A DNA stretch of 64,000 nt from Collinsella sp. AM33-4BH. GTDB lineage: Bacteria > Actinomycetota > Coriobacteriia > Coriobacteriales > Coriobacteriaceae. The notes below the pieces were generated by a model that worked only from the letters and a program-made list of their open reading frames with translations, was not told the DNA's origin and did not search any database. Position numbers and translations under genes: made by a program. Location: the NCBI RefSeq assembly GCF_003469205.1, contig NZ_QSIN01000008.1, forward strand, positions 55,085-119,084, read 5' to 3'. Positions 8,131 through 16,477 of the stretch are shown here, in pieces; position 1 is the stretch's first letter; each line of letters begins with the position of its first letter.

Positions 8131-8397
8131 ATGCCCATCTGTGTGCCCGTCCGAGACATGAAGGACACTGCCACATTCACCGCGCTTGTTGAGTCCGAGC
8201 ACGACGTCACCGTAACCAAGAACGGCTACGAGGCCATGCACTGCATCAGCAGCGACCAATATCGCCTCATGCAAGACGAAATCGCCAAAGCCAAGCTGCT
8301 GTCTCGTATAATGCTGGCAGAAAACGAGATATCGCAAGGCGACTATAGCGACTATGACACCTTCGCGACCTCGATACGAGACAAATATGGCCTATAA
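8131..8397 (+). CDS. Phd/YefM-family antitoxin
   Basis: The 88-residue protein begins MPICVPVRDMKDTATF and contains the segment VTVTKNGYEAMHCIS, typical of the Phd/YefM DNA-binding fold that precedes a disordered toxin-binding tail. It should neutralise the toxin encoded next and autoregulate the pair. I chose the ATG at 8131 because GAAGGAG lies 7 bp upstream; a longer frame from 8074 has no ribosome site. It overlaps the toxin gene by 11 bp, as toxin-antitoxin operons often do. Confidence 0.85.
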   Translation: MPICVPVRDMKDTATFTALVESEHDVTVTKNGYEAMHCISSDQYRLMQDEIAKAKLLSRIMLAENEISQGDYSDYDTFATSIRDKYGL

Positions 8398-8692
8398 CGT
8401 CGTAATACTCAAAAGCGCGCGATATGAGTACGAGAGTATCGTCGGATACCTTGCCCAAATCCTCAAGAATCCGCGCGCAGCGGGCAATTTTGTCACTGAG
8501 TTTGAATATCAACTTGATTTGCTTCGCGAGCAGCCGCTCCTACGACCTCTCTCACACATGCAAGAGCTGGCGGCACGTAATTACCGATCGTTTCCCGTCA
8601 ACAACTACACCTGTCTTTACAAGTTTGAGCGCGAAACAATCTATATCGCCCACGTCTTTCACCAGTCACAGGACTACGCCCGCCTGGTCTAG
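8387..8692 (+). CDS. RelE/ParE-family toxin
   Basis: The 101-residue protein (MAYNVVILKSARYEYES...) has the small alpha/beta RelE/ParE fold pattern, with the C-terminal strand pair NNYTCLYKFERETIYIAHVFHQSQDY. Members either cleave mRNA at the ribosome or inhibit gyrase; sequence alone does not decide which. The start at 8387 overlaps the antitoxin stop. Together with the antitoxin it forms an addiction module next to the repeat-flanked ATPase. Confidence 0.85.
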   Translation: MAYNVVILKSARYEYESIVGYLAQILKNPRAAGNFVTEFEYQLDLLREQPLLRPLSHMQELAARNYRSFPVNNYTCLYKFERETIYIAHVFHQSQDYARLV

Positions 8693-8706
8693 CACGGCGG
8701 CACTCG

Positions 8707-9471
8707 CTAGCAAATGACTTGCGTGTGCTCCTCGATGGCAGTGCGGTCCTCGGCGGCGATACCCGGCTCACACACCACAGCGTCCAAATTGTCCAGGCGG
8801 CAGAAGGTGTAGAAGTCGCGCTTGCCGATCTTGCTGGAGTCGGCGATCAGGTAGCGCGAGTCGGCCTTGCTAAAGGCGAGCTGCTGGATACGGCCCTCGT
8901 CCATGTTGGACGTAGACACGTCACCGTCCAAGATGCCGTTGGCGCCGATAAACGCCGCATCGATGCCCAGCGCGCGCAGGGTATCCTCGGCCGTTGGTCC
9001 CACAAAAGCGGCGGTGCGGCGACGGTACATACCGCCCACGAGGCACAGCTCGCAGTCTTCGCGCGCCTCGAGCAGGTTAAACACCGAAAGCGAATTGGTC
9101 ACAATGCGCAGGCGAAACGTCGGCAGCATCGAGGCCATCTGCTCAACCGTGGTGCCCGTGCCCAAAAAGATGGTCGAGCCCTCCTCGATAAGCTCCACAG
9201 CACGGCGCGCAATCTGCAGCTTTTCCTCGGCATGCTTAGTGCGCTTTTCGCTGTGCGAATACTCATGGCGCAACATAGCGTGCGGACGGCCCTGTGCACT
9301 GCGGGCTCCGCCGTGCACGCGCTCAATCTCGCCTAGGCTCGCAAGTTCTTCGAGGTCGCGGCGAATCGTCATGTCCGAAACGCCCAACGCATCCGAAATC
9401 TCTTTGACCGAGACCGTGCCCTGCTCCTCGAGCAGCTGACGAACCTTATCCTGTCGCTCTGCCTTAATCAC
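8707..9471 (-). CDS. DeoR-family transcriptional regulator
   Basis: The 254-residue protein has an N-terminal DeoR winged helix (residues 1-58, VSVKEISDALGVSDMTIRRDL) and a C-terminal sugar-phosphate sensor domain (GTGTTVEQMA, then FIGANGI and DSSKIGK). DeoR regulators of this type repress sugar catabolism and respond to phosphorylated sugars. It is divergent from the aldose 1-epimerase gene, with a 206-bp shared control region, so that gene is its best candidate target. Other targets could be the tagatose-pathway genes further on; no operator was recognised with confidence. Confidence 0.9.
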   Translation of the reverse strand: MIKAERQDKVRQLLEEQGTVSVKEISDALGVSDMTIRRDLEELASLGEIERVHGGARSAQGRPHAMLRHEYSHSEKRTKHAEEKLQIARRAVELIEEGSTIFLGTGTTVEQMASMLPTFRLRIVTNSLSVFNLLEAREDCELCLVGGMYRRRTAAFVGPTAEDTLRALGIDAAFIGANGILDGDVSTSNMDEGRIQQLAFSKADSRYLIADSSKIGKRDFYTFCRLDNLDAVVCEPGIAAEDRTAIEEHTQVIC

Positions 9472-9677
9472 GATGAATCCTCGCCGTTCTTTGCGCGCAT
9501 ATCATTCAAACAGTAACGAACAAATTGTATCAGACTCGTACGCGTCAAAAATGAACGCCCGCACAGCTCCAATCATCACTTTTTTGAGAAAATTACCCCC
9601 AGCTTTAGTGGGGTGTAGTGATAATCTCGCCTGTTCGCGCTACAGTTTGTCGGAAATACCTCGATGTTAGGAACCAA

Positions 9678-10730
9678 ATGATCACTTCCGAGCTTTTCGG
9701 CACCGCGCCGTGCGGTACCCCCGTTCATCGTTACACCCTCGACGGGCCCGAGATCTGCGTTCGCATTATGGACTATGGCGCCACGGTGCTTGGTATCGAT
9801 GTGCCCGACATTCCCGGCAACGTGCGCGATGTGGTGCTGGGCTTCGATAAGCTCGAGGATTACTTTGACAACCCCGCCTGCTTTGGCGCGACCATCGGCC
9901 CTGTGGCAAACCGCACCGCTGGCGCCACGATCGCCATCGACGGCACGGACTGGCATATGCCCGCCAACGAGGGCGCCAACAACCTGCACAGCGACCTTGA
10001 GCACGGCCTGCACAAACGTGTGTGGGATGTTGAGCTCGACGAGGTCCATAACGCCGTGCGCATGACCACCTCGCTTAAGGATGGCGAGCTGGGCCTGCCC
10101 GGCAACCGAACCTTTACGGCCGTGTTTACCGTTACGCGCACCGGCGTCTTCCGCATCGATTATGGCTGCGAGAGCGACCGCGCCACCTACGTGTCCATGA
10201 CCAACCACACGTACTTTAACCTTGCAGGCCATAACGCCGGCATGGACTGCGAACATTTCTTTGTCGCCAACGCCGCCCACTACCTGCCCATTAACGAGCA
10301 GAACATCCCCACCGGCGAGATTGCTCCGGTCGAGGGAACACCGTTTGACTTTCGCGAGCTTCGCCCCGTCGCACCCGGCATGGAGGCCGACGACCCGCAG
10401 ATCAAGCAGGCCCGTGGCTACGATCACTGCCTGTGCATCGATGGCTATCAGTACGGCCGCAACCTGCGCCGCGCGATGCACGTCGAGGAGATGTGGACCG
10501 GTCGTGAGATGGACTACTACACCACTGCCCCGGGCGTGCAGCTCTACACCGGCAACTGGCTGGGCGACGAGCACGCCAAGGACGATGCCAACTATGGCTG
10601 GGGCGCCGGCTTTGCCCTCGAGGCCGAGATGTACCCCGACACGCCGCACCAGCCTCTGTTCCCGCAGGGCATTGTGGGCCCGGGCCATCCCTACAGCAAT
10701 GTGATCGAATACCACTTTATGAGGCACTAA
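9678..10730 (+). CDS. galM: aldose 1-epimerase (galactose mutarotase)
   Basis: The 350-residue protein has the GalM beta-sandwich signature: VGNRTAG-like VANRTAG, NLHSDLEHG, the catalytic-type His in MTNHTYFNLAGH, the downstream YDHCL motif, and Glu in the C-terminal region. It interconverts alpha and beta anomers of galactose or glucose. The ATG at 9678 is used because it aligns with the family start and follows TTAGGAACC; the frame is open 60 bp further upstream without a ribosome site. It is divergent from a DeoR regulator. A terminator follows. Confidence 0.9.
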   Translation: MITSELFGTAPCGTPVHRYTLDGPEICVRIMDYGATVLGIDVPDIPGNVRDVVLGFDKLEDYFDNPACFGATIGPVANRTAGATIAIDGTDWHMPANEGANNLHSDLEHGLHKRVWDVELDEVHNAVRMTTSLKDGELGLPGNRTFTAVFTVTRTGVFRIDYGCESDRATYVSMTNHTYFNLAGHNAGMDCEHFFVANAAHYLPINEQNIPTGEIAPVEGTPFDFRELRPVAPGMEADDPQIKQARGYDHCLCIDGYQYGRNLRRAMHVEEMWTGREMDYYTTAPGVQLYTGNWLGDEHAKDDANYGWGAGFALEAEMYPDTPHQPLFPQGIVGPGHPYSNVIEYHFMRH

Positions 10731-10756
10731 GCCCGCAACGCGACATATCGCACAGC

Positions 10757-10795
10757 AGCGCCCGCCGGCACCACCGCCAGCGGGCGCTTTTTCAT
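10757..10795 (+). terminator. terminator after galM
   Basis: AGCGCCCGC pairs with GCGGGCGCT, followed by TTTTTCATCTTTT. Confidence 0.85.
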
Positions 10796-10837
10796 CTTTT
10801 AGGCTCGTTTTTTCTGTGACTGTATGAGTGACATATC

Positions 10838-10989
10838 AAAACTATGCCCATTTACTACGTTTAGCCCGGGATGCTCGACCATGCACCGGTTTTTGTTACA
10901 TTTGTGAGCAGTATACCTGCGGTTTTGTTTATCTCAAATTCGACATGCTCGACGATAGCCAATCAAACGTAGTAAATGGGCATAGTTTT
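10838..10989. repeat. 152-bp element with perfect 25-bp terminal inverted repeats (copy 2)
   Basis: The left end 10838-10862 (AAAACTATGCCCATTTACTA...) has its exact reverse complement at 10965-10989. Copy 1 at 231-384 has the same ends with GG instead of CA, changed in both arms together. The element fills the gene-free gap after galM. Confidence 0.8.
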
Positions 10990-11056
10990 TGACAGGCGGC
11001 ATCGCGCGCGTCCCTCGCAAGGGCAAAATGATCCGTTTTCCTCCGTCCCCAAGGGA

Positions 11057-11539
11057 TCAGTTGAACAGATTGCCAATGGGGTCGGGGGCGGAACTGGGGA
11101 GATAGCGGATTTCTAGCTCTATGCCGAGCTTTTGCAACTCTTTGAAGGCGGCGATGTCCGTATCGTCTACGGCAATGGTAGGCGTTGCAGAGCGCTTGCC
11201 CTCCCCTGCCTGCATATGGCCAATGCTGATCTTGGTTATTGGCACACCACCCTTAACCAGCGCGAGCGCATCGGCGGGTGAGGCCACTATGATCAAGATC
11301 CATTGACGCGGCGTTGCGGTATGAATGATGTCGATAGTCCTTTGCACCGAGAAAAACCGCGTCCAAACGCCTTCTGGCACCGCCACCCTCATTGGTGCCC
11401 ATTGGCGCGAATCCGCCGCGATCTCATCGTTGACGATTAGGACAAGGTTGGAACCCACGGCTTCGTTCCACAGCTCAACGTCTTGCCCGTAAATGAAACG
11501 GTCATCGATACGCGTAAGAAGAATCTTGGGTTGAGCCAT
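11057..11539 (-). CDS. orphan mannose-family PTS EIIB with Tyr at the phosphorylation site
   Basis: The 160-residue protein aligns along its length with the canonical IIB at 21926-22408, including the start (MAQPKILLTRIDDR against MAEPNILLTRIDNR) and the C-terminus. The phosphorylated His of the family (His17 in RLVHGQ) is Tyr17 here, in RFIYGQ; the codon is TAC at 11489-11491 on the minus strand. It cannot carry phosphate in the normal way. No IIA, IIC or IID is adjacent. It may be a decayed duplicate, or a regulatory protein that competes with or senses the active IIB. The ATG at 11539 was chosen by matching the paralogue. Confidence 0.85.
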   Translation of the reverse strand: MAQPKILLTRIDDRFIYGQDVELWNEAVGSNLVLIVNDEIAADSRQWAPMRVAVPEGVWTRFFSVQRTIDIIHTATPRQWILIIVASPADALALVKGGVPITKISIGHMQAGEGKRSATPTIAVDDTDIAAFKELQKLGIELEIRYLPSSAPDPIGNLFN

Positions 11540-11755
11540 GGCTGCCCCATTCTGTTTGAGACCCATACGAGCGGGACGTCGACCACCAACTCAACAGCAG
11601 GTCAAGTAACAAATGGGCACTGCAGACATCACGCCTCTAATATTAGTGCATTTAGTGCATTTAAAGTGAGAAAAGCCGTCAGAACACTTGCGCGGATGAG
11701 CGATGTCCCGTATCATAGACAGCCGTTGACGCCTCAGTTGCGTCACCACATGGCC

Positions 11756-11831
11756 GCCAGCGTAGCTCAGTTGGTAGAGCACCGCTCTCGTAAAGCGGGG
11801 GTCACCGGTTCGAGCCCGGTCGCTGGCTCCA
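11756..11831 (+). tRNA. tRNA-Thr (anticodon CGT)
   Basis: A full cloverleaf can be drawn: acceptor GCCAGCG/CGCTGGC, D-arm GCTC...GAGC, anticodon stem CCGCT/AGCGG with loop CTCGTAA, T-arm ACCGG-TTCGAGC-CCGGT, and encoded CCA at 11829-11831. Anticodon CGT reads ACG. Confidence 0.97.
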
Positions 11832-11842
11832 TTGCACAAGAT

Positions 11843-11866
11843 AGCCGCCTTCGGGCGGCTTTTTTG
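11843..11866 (+). terminator. terminator after tRNA-Thr
   Basis: AGCCGCC-TTCG-GGCGGCT followed by TTTTTG; a UUCG tetraloop hairpin 11 bp after the tRNA. Confidence 0.92.
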
Positions 11867-12088
11867 TTTTCGATTTTGAGTGCGTGTGTGCCAATCCAAG
11901 CATCGCCACGTCAACAGCGGCCCACTCGGTGGACTTCGGGTTTAATGCTTAGGGGCGGGGATTTACCAAAGTGAAATCTTAATGAAAAGAAACCCAGCTG
12001 CAACAATTGCCATGATGAGGGCTCGAATTGGCCATATAGATCTAAAATGGTCACAATATACAAATGTCGAGAGACATTGGGGATATAG

Positions 12089-12598
12089 ATGAAAAGAACT
12101 AAGGGTTTTCTTTTGTTGGTATTGATGCTGCTCGGACTGTTCTGCCTGAGTGGCCCTTCTTGGGCCAAGGCTGCCTGTCCTGAAGGTGAGCCTCAGCAGT
12201 CTTATACGGGCAACCTGCTGATAACTGCTAAGGAGGGCGATGCCGACTCCCAGTCTGGGGTAAATCCCCTTGCCACTTTTGAGGGGGACGGCGGAACGGT
12301 CAAGCTTGACCATATTGGTAGCGGGATTTTGAGGTGGCAAGTTCTTCCGGACAAAATTGCGAACGATCCCTTCTCTTTTGCTGGAACGATATATCTATAC
12401 AAGGTTGTGAGCGGAAAACAAAAATACGTCGATTGCTATCCGACAAACGGGTCTGGAATTGCATTCACCGGCATTTCAGAGCAGATTGATACACATGTAC
12501 GAAAGGGAACCTATGTGGTGCGTTGGGTTGGAGCTGCTGCAGGTCCGATATGGATTGCGGTCTTGCGCCCCGATGTCCAAATAGGTTTCTCTCTCTAG
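12089..12598 (+). CDS. secreted protein of unknown function
   Basis: The 169-residue protein starts with a Sec signal peptide (KR, then a hydrophobic LLLVLMLLGLFCLSG core; likely cut near WAKA-A). The mature part of about 140 residues is beta-rich, with two Cys (in AACPEG and VDCYPT) that could form a disulfide. I do not recognise a family. It follows tRNA-Thr, and a small cytoplasmic orphan gene starts 14 bp after its stop, so the two may be cotranscribed. Its base composition is lower in G+C than that of its neighbours, suggesting acquisition. Confidence 0.7.
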   Translation: MKRTKGFLLLVLMLLGLFCLSGPSWAKAACPEGEPQQSYTGNLLITAKEGDADSQSGVNPLATFEGDGGTVKLDHIGSGILRWQVLPDKIANDPFSFAGTIYLYKVVSGKQKYVDCYPTNGSGIAFTGISEQIDTHVRKGTYVVRWVGAAAGPIWIAVLRPDVQIGFSL

Positions 12599-12612
12599 AC
12601 GGGAAGTTGCTC

Positions 12613-12978
12613 ATGGACGCCATATATGACGGGGATGACTGGGTCGATCATTATACTTGGCGCCTGGTCGGCTCGAACGACAATGGGGATGTGGTGTTTG
12701 ATGGACTATGTCCAAAGCATCTCCATCCTTTTGTCTCGTCGTTAATTGAGAGTTCCGCTCGTGTTGCCCCCTACAGCTCGGCATCGCTTCATGATACGGA
12801 CGTTTTGAAGACCATAAGGGAATCAATTGACGATGGCACGATGAGCGGCCCGCTGTTTTCTCGGCTTGTGGGGCTAGATGAGATTGGCTCGAAACGACTG
12901 CTTGCGGGCGAAAAAGTGGAACTCACTTATCGGTCGATGATTTCAATCCTGCGGCTAGCCGATGTTCTTCGCAAATAA
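12613..12978 (+). CDS. hypothetical protein
   Basis: A 121-residue acidic soluble protein (MDAIYDGDDWVDHYTW...) with no signal peptide or membrane segment. No family recognised. The ATG at 12613 follows ACGGGAAGTTGCTC and keeps the gene clear of the secreted-protein gene, whose stop is at 12598; a longer frame from 12523 would overlap it. Its role may be linked to the preceding secreted protein. Confidence 0.6.
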   Translation: MDAIYDGDDWVDHYTWRLVGSNDNGDVVFDGLCPKHLHPFVSSLIESSARVAPYSSASLHDTDVLKTIRESIDDGTMSGPLFSRLVGLDEIGSKRLLAGEKVELTYRSMISILRLADVLRK

Positions 12979-12998
12979 ATGAGGCTTCCCTATTCAAA

Positions 12999-13052
12999 AA
13001 CAGAAAACCCCGCCAAACGTGATTTCCCTAGGGAAAACCCGTTTGGCGGGGT
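12999..13052 (-). terminator. terminator of the yhcH gene
   Basis: Perfect 13-bp arms ACCCCGCCAAACG (13007-13019) and CGTTTGGCGGGGT (13040-13052) enclose an inner palindrome TTTCCCTAGGGAAA. Read on the minus strand it ends in GGGGTTTTCTGTTTTTG. A second palindrome, built on the same TGATTTCCCTAGGG, follows at 13059-13080. Confidence 0.8.
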
Positions 13053-13113
13053 CCTAGCGTGATTTCCCTAGGGGAATCACGCCATCAGACGAACAACTCA
13101 GCCGAGCAGCTCG

Positions 13114-13587
13114 CTACTCCTCCCAGTAGGCGTCGGCAAGCAGCTTAAAGCAGATCTTCTTGATCGGTTGTGCGCCATCGCCCGGGAACTCGAGCGTGGG
13201 CATGTGAGGCTCGCCGGCAACGAACAGCGCAAACTTGTCGTCGGCAAGATCGCCGGCGATCGAAGCGTCGGAATCGACCAGATCGTAGTCGTCCTTCTCG
13301 TCAAACTCCTGAACCAGCGTCAGGCTGCCCGTGGCGACCTTAAAGGCCTCGCGACCCTCGACGTCGATCTGCAGGTCGTGATAGCGCTGATGCGTCTCAT
13401 AGTGAGCCTCGGCCTCGGGACGCGTCGTGGGAGCCATGACGTTCGCATAGACCTTGTCGCCCAGAATCGGATGGCTGCCGACCTCGAGCTCTGCCGGGTC
13501 GTTCTCCTCGAGCCAGTCGATCAGCACGTCGAGGCCCTTGAGAATTCCGCGGTACTCCTCGATATCGCCCAATGCACCGTAAATCAT
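13114..13587 (-). CDS. yhcH: YhcH/YjgK/YiaL family protein
   Basis: The 157-residue cupin-like protein has the family landmarks MIYGALGDIEEY at the start, ETHQRYHDLQIDVEG in the middle and the C-terminal FPGDGAQPIKKICFKL. Members occur in sialic-acid and amino-sugar operons and are thought to bind or isomerise sugar intermediates. Here it is downstream of LacC and a nagA remnant, consistent with such a pathway. The ATG is preceded by a GAGAGGGGATTTAG ribosome site. Confidence 0.9.
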   Translation of the reverse strand: MIYGALGDIEEYRGILKGLDVLIDWLEENDPAELEVGSHPILGDKVYANVMAPTTRPEAEAHYETHQRYHDLQIDVEGREAFKVATGSLTLVQEFDEKDDYDLVDSDASIAGDLADDKFALFVAGEPHMPTLEFPGDGAQPIKKICFKLLADAYWEE

Positions 13588-13619
13588 CTAAATCCCCTCT
13601 CGGATCGCTTCTTTGGCGG

Positions 13620-13751
13620 CTACTCGGCAAACGCGTTACCGACGCTGTTGCCACCCACATACGCCTCGACCAGGGTAAGGTCGGGATTGAACACGACAAA
13701 CTCGGCGTCGCGCCCCAGCATAATGCTACCGCACTTGTCGTCGGCATGAGC
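13620..13751 (-). pseudogene. nagA 3' remnant
   Basis: The minus-strand frame ending at the TAG 13620-13622 encodes AHADDKCGSIMLGRDAEFVV and onward to VGGNSVGNAFAE. This matches the last 43 residues of NagA (16478-17647) at 33 of 43 positions. No start codon or upstream NagA sequence remains; lacC lies where the rest of the gene would be. It is the scar of a second nagA copy lost by deletion or recombination. Confidence 0.85.
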
Positions 13752-13784
13752 TAGCAAGCAATGCCGGGGCCGACGCCCAGGCTT

Positions 13785-14720
13785 TTACAGCTCGGTCACG
13801 ACAACGCCGTTGTAGACCTCGTCCCAACGGTCCATGACCAGATGGCCGGTCATGGGATCCATGGCATTGAGCTTGCCGCAGGTGTTGGCGGTACGCAGCA
13901 CCGTCTCGTCGTCCGCGCCAGCAGCAATGGCATGCGCGAAGCCAGCGATAGTGGAGTCACCAGAGCCCGTAGCGTTAACGGCAGGGATATCGGGCGTCTT
14001 TGCGCGGAACGCACGGCCATTGTGGAAGCCAACGGAGCCGGCAGCGCCCATGGACACGACGACCCAGGGGATATCGGAGAAGCGGGCATCAGAGGCGAGC
14101 GCGGCGCGGAGCTCGTCCACATCGTCGGTGGTAAAGCTCGTACCCAAAAGGCCGTTGATCTCGGTCAGGTTAGGCTTGACCAGCTCGGGCTTAATTTCGG
14201 ACTTAAGGGCGGCCTCGAGCGAAGCGCCCGAGGTATCGAGCAACGCCTTGGCACCGGCGTTCTCGGCAATGCCCGTGATCTTGGCATAGTAGTCTGCCTC
14301 GACACCGCGGGGCAGCGAACCCGAGATGGTGACGACGTCGGCCTTGCTCGCAAGCTCGGTAAACTTGGCGGTAAAGGCATCGAGCTCCTCGGGGGCAATT
14401 GTCGGGCCGCTCTCGAGCAGCTCGGTCTGGTTGCCGGCATGAAGGATATTGAGGCAGATGCGGGTCTCGCCCTTGATGGGCACAAAGTCGTTGTTAATAC
14501 CGTTGGCGTCCATGAGCTCAGCCATGTAAGCGCCCATGTGGCCGCCGAGCAGACCGGTTGCCACGACGTCGTCGCCCAGCTGACCCAGCACACGGGCCAC
14601 GTTGAGGCCCTTGCCGCCGGCGGTCTTTTCGGGCGTCACACGGTTGACGTCGTCGATAACGAGCTCATCGAGCTGATAGCGCGTATCGACAGACGGGTTC
14701 ATCGTAACGGTGAGGATCAT
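13785..14720 (-). CDS. lacC: tagatose-6-phosphate kinase / 1-phosphofructokinase family (PfkB)
   Basis: The 311-residue PfkB-fold kinase has the N-terminal sugar-binding segment MNPSVDTRY, KTAGGKGLNVARVL, the middle SGSLPRG and the C-terminal ATP/anion-hole motif NATGSGDST with the catalytic Asp. It most likely phosphorylates tagatose-6-phosphate to tagatose-1,6-bisphosphate in the cytoplasm; fructose-1-phosphate kinase is the alternative. The context (LacX next to it, NagA and AgaS nearby, LacG in the window) favours LacC. It forms a minus-strand cluster with lacX and yhcH. Confidence 0.85.
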   Translation of the reverse strand: MILTVTMNPSVDTRYQLDELVIDDVNRVTPEKTAGGKGLNVARVLGQLGDDVVATGLLGGHMGAYMAELMDANGINNDFVPIKGETRICLNILHAGNQTELLESGPTIAPEELDAFTAKFTELASKADVVTISGSLPRGVEADYYAKITGIAENAGAKALLDTSGASLEAALKSEIKPELVKPNLTEINGLLGTSFTTDDVDELRAALASDARFSDIPWVVVSMGAAGSVGFHNGRAFRAKTPDIPAVNATGSGDSTIAGFAHAIAAGADDETVLRTANTCGKLNAMDPMTGHLVMDRWDEVYNGVVVTEL

Positions 14721-14779
14721 TTTTAGCTCCTTATCTCGCAGGCTCCTAGTGCCTCGCGATACGAGTCGACAAAACGGAA

Positions 14780-15661
14780 TTACAGAATTTCAATCGTGAA
14801 CGAGCGAACGACGGTCTCCTTAGGCTTGGCGATAAGGCAGCCGCGCTTGTGCTCAAGCACGTCATCCTCATCGGAACAGGTCGAGAGGCCACCCCAGGGC
14901 TCAACTGCCACAAAATCGCCCTCGGGCTTACTCCACACAATGAGATACGGGAAACCCTCAAAGCTCAGGCGGACGCCCTTGTCCTCGCCCTTTTTGGAAA
15001 GCGTGACCTGACGGCTCTCGAGCACGTCAAAGATGGTCTCCGCAAAATCGAAGAGCTCGTGCGATAGGGGCAGCGTCTTTCCCACCATGGGGTTCTTTGA
15101 ACGGTTAGCTACATCAATCAATCCGGTCGAGGGTACGGCGGTGCAAAGCTCCGCAGCCTCATCTTTCTCAAAGCGCAGCTCGTAGTCCGTATAGGCCTCG
15201 CCGTCGTCGAGCGGGCACCTAAAGCCGGGGTGTCCACCGATAAAGAACGGCATGTCCTCGGTGCCCTCGTTGGTCACCTCATAGGAAACGCGCACGGCAG
15301 CGCGCTCGAGCGTATAGCGGGCGACGAGCTTAAACGGGTAGGGATAATCGCTCAGCAGCGCGGCGTTATCCTCCGAAGCCAGGCACATCGCCAGCTCGTT
15401 CTCGCTCTGGCTCAGCAGCTTCCACTCCTGTTTGCGCGCAAACCCGTGGCGAGCGAGCTTTACATGATGCCCGGCAAACGTCATGGCGCTACCATCGCGC
15501 AGGCCTCCGCAAATCGGAAAGCAGACCGGCGCCTGGCCGGACCACACTGCAGGATCACCCTGCCACAAGTACTCTCGACCTCCGGCCTCAATCGAGGTAA
15601 ACGAGCCGCCAGCCGTGGAAACCTTAATAGAAATCGAATCGTTGGAAAGAGCGTATTCCAT
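14780..15661 (-). CDS. lacX: LacX-like aldose 1-epimerase family protein
   Basis: The 293-residue beta-sandwich protein has the galactose-mutarotase-like pattern (SFTSIEAGGREYLWQGD, PICGGL, GGHPGFRCP with the His). Proteins of this sub-family accompany lac/tagatose genes as LacX and probably act on sugar-phosphate anomers. The ATG at 15661 is used because AAAGGATGGGTA precedes it and the family starts there; the frame runs 135 bp further upstream. It lies 59 bp upstream of lacC on the same strand and is divergent from the flavodoxin gene. Confidence 0.8.
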   Translation of the reverse strand: MEYALSNDSISIKVSTAGGSFTSIEAGGREYLWQGDPAVWSGQAPVCFPICGGLRDGSAMTFAGHHVKLARHGFARKQEWKLLSQSENELAMCLASEDNAALLSDYPYPFKLVARYTLERAAVRVSYEVTNEGTEDMPFFIGGHPGFRCPLDDGEAYTDYELRFEKDEAAELCTAVPSTGLIDVANRSKNPMVGKTLPLSHELFDFAETIFDVLESRQVTLSKKGEDKGVRLSFEGFPYLIVWSKPEGDFVAVEPWGGLSTCSDEDDVLEHKRGCLIAKPKETVVRSFTIEIL

Positions 15662-15817
15662 TACCCATCCTTTCGGACAACTGCATTTTGCTCGCAATAA
15701 CCCGTCTCGGCCCTGACCAAAGGACAAACCCGCACGTTCATCGATGCGTCCGGTATCCCAGCCATGCAACGGGGTACCATACAGACATTGATGCAATTAC
15801 AGCTGAAAGGCCTTCTT

Positions 15818-16402
15818 ATGCGAACCATCATCCTCTACGCCTCGCGCCATCACGGCAATACGAAAAAGCTCGTGGACGCCATCGTCGAGGCACACCCCGA
15901 GATCGATACCCTCGACGTCGAGGCGCTCGGCAAAAACGAGTATCCCAACCTGCACGAATATCATCTGATCGGTGTCGCCACGGGCATCTATTACTCCGAG
16001 ATCGACAAGGACATGGCACGCGTGCTCACAAACGTGCTGCAGCCGCAGGACAAGGTGTTTGGCCTTATGACCTACGGTGGCAAAAACAAGTGGTACGGCA
16101 AGGATATCGATGGCATCTGCCGCATGAGGCAGGCCATCTTTATGGGTGTCTACGGCTGCCCCGGCTTTGATACGTGGGGACCGTTCAAGCTCGCCGGCGG
16201 TGTCCAAAAGGGACACCCGACCGCTGAGGAAATTAAGGGCGCCGTCGACTTCTTCGACAAGATCGAAGACGAGTATGGCGACATCATCGTCGAGGAGTAC
16301 GCCAAGCGCGAGAAGCGCCTAGCCTACGAGAAGGAGCATCCTGCGGGAGGTCTTGTGGCCGGCGTTAAGCGCACGGCAAAGAAGATTGCTAACAAGCTGT
16401 AA
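15818..16402 (+). CDS. flavodoxin-like protein
   Basis: The 194-residue protein opens with the FMN phosphate-binding loop of flavodoxins (TIILYASRHHGNTKKL). It continues with the flavin-contacting segments GVATGIYYSEIDKD and MTYGGKNKWYGKD. A basic C-terminal tail follows. It is a probable cytoplasmic electron carrier or FMN-dependent sensor; the partner is unknown. I took the ATG at 15818, where the flavodoxin motif begins, although the frame is open from 15764. It is transcribed away from lacX and ends in its own terminator. Confidence 0.85.
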   Translation: MRTIILYASRHHGNTKKLVDAIVEAHPEIDTLDVEALGKNEYPNLHEYHLIGVATGIYYSEIDKDMARVLTNVLQPQDKVFGLMTYGGKNKWYGKDIDGICRMRQAIFMGVYGCPGFDTWGPFKLAGGVQKGHPTAEEIKGAVDFFDKIEDEYGDIIVEEYAKREKRLAYEKEHPAGGLVAGVKRTAKKIANKL

Positions 16403-16433
16403 CTGTGAAGGTGCTTTTGAGCGTTTAACCCAT

Positions 16434-16471
16434 ACGGCGGGTCCGAGCAGATTCGGGCCCGCCGTCTTTTT
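16434..16471 (+). terminator. terminator after the flavodoxin gene
   Basis: ACGGCGGGTCCGA pairs with TCGGGCCCGCCGT, followed by CTTTTTC. It lies 6 bp before the convergent nagA stop. Confidence 0.85.
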
Positions 16472-16477
16472 CTATCG

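Noticed and set aside
12010..12060. Minus-strand hydrophobic peptide (MAIVAAGFLFIKISLW)
   Set aside because: Only 16 residues from the ATG, no ribosome site, and it overlaps the probable promoter of the secreted-protein gene.
11756..13080. Integrative element at tRNA-Thr
   Set aside because: No integrase, no repeat of the tRNA 3' end and no mobility gene is seen downstream.
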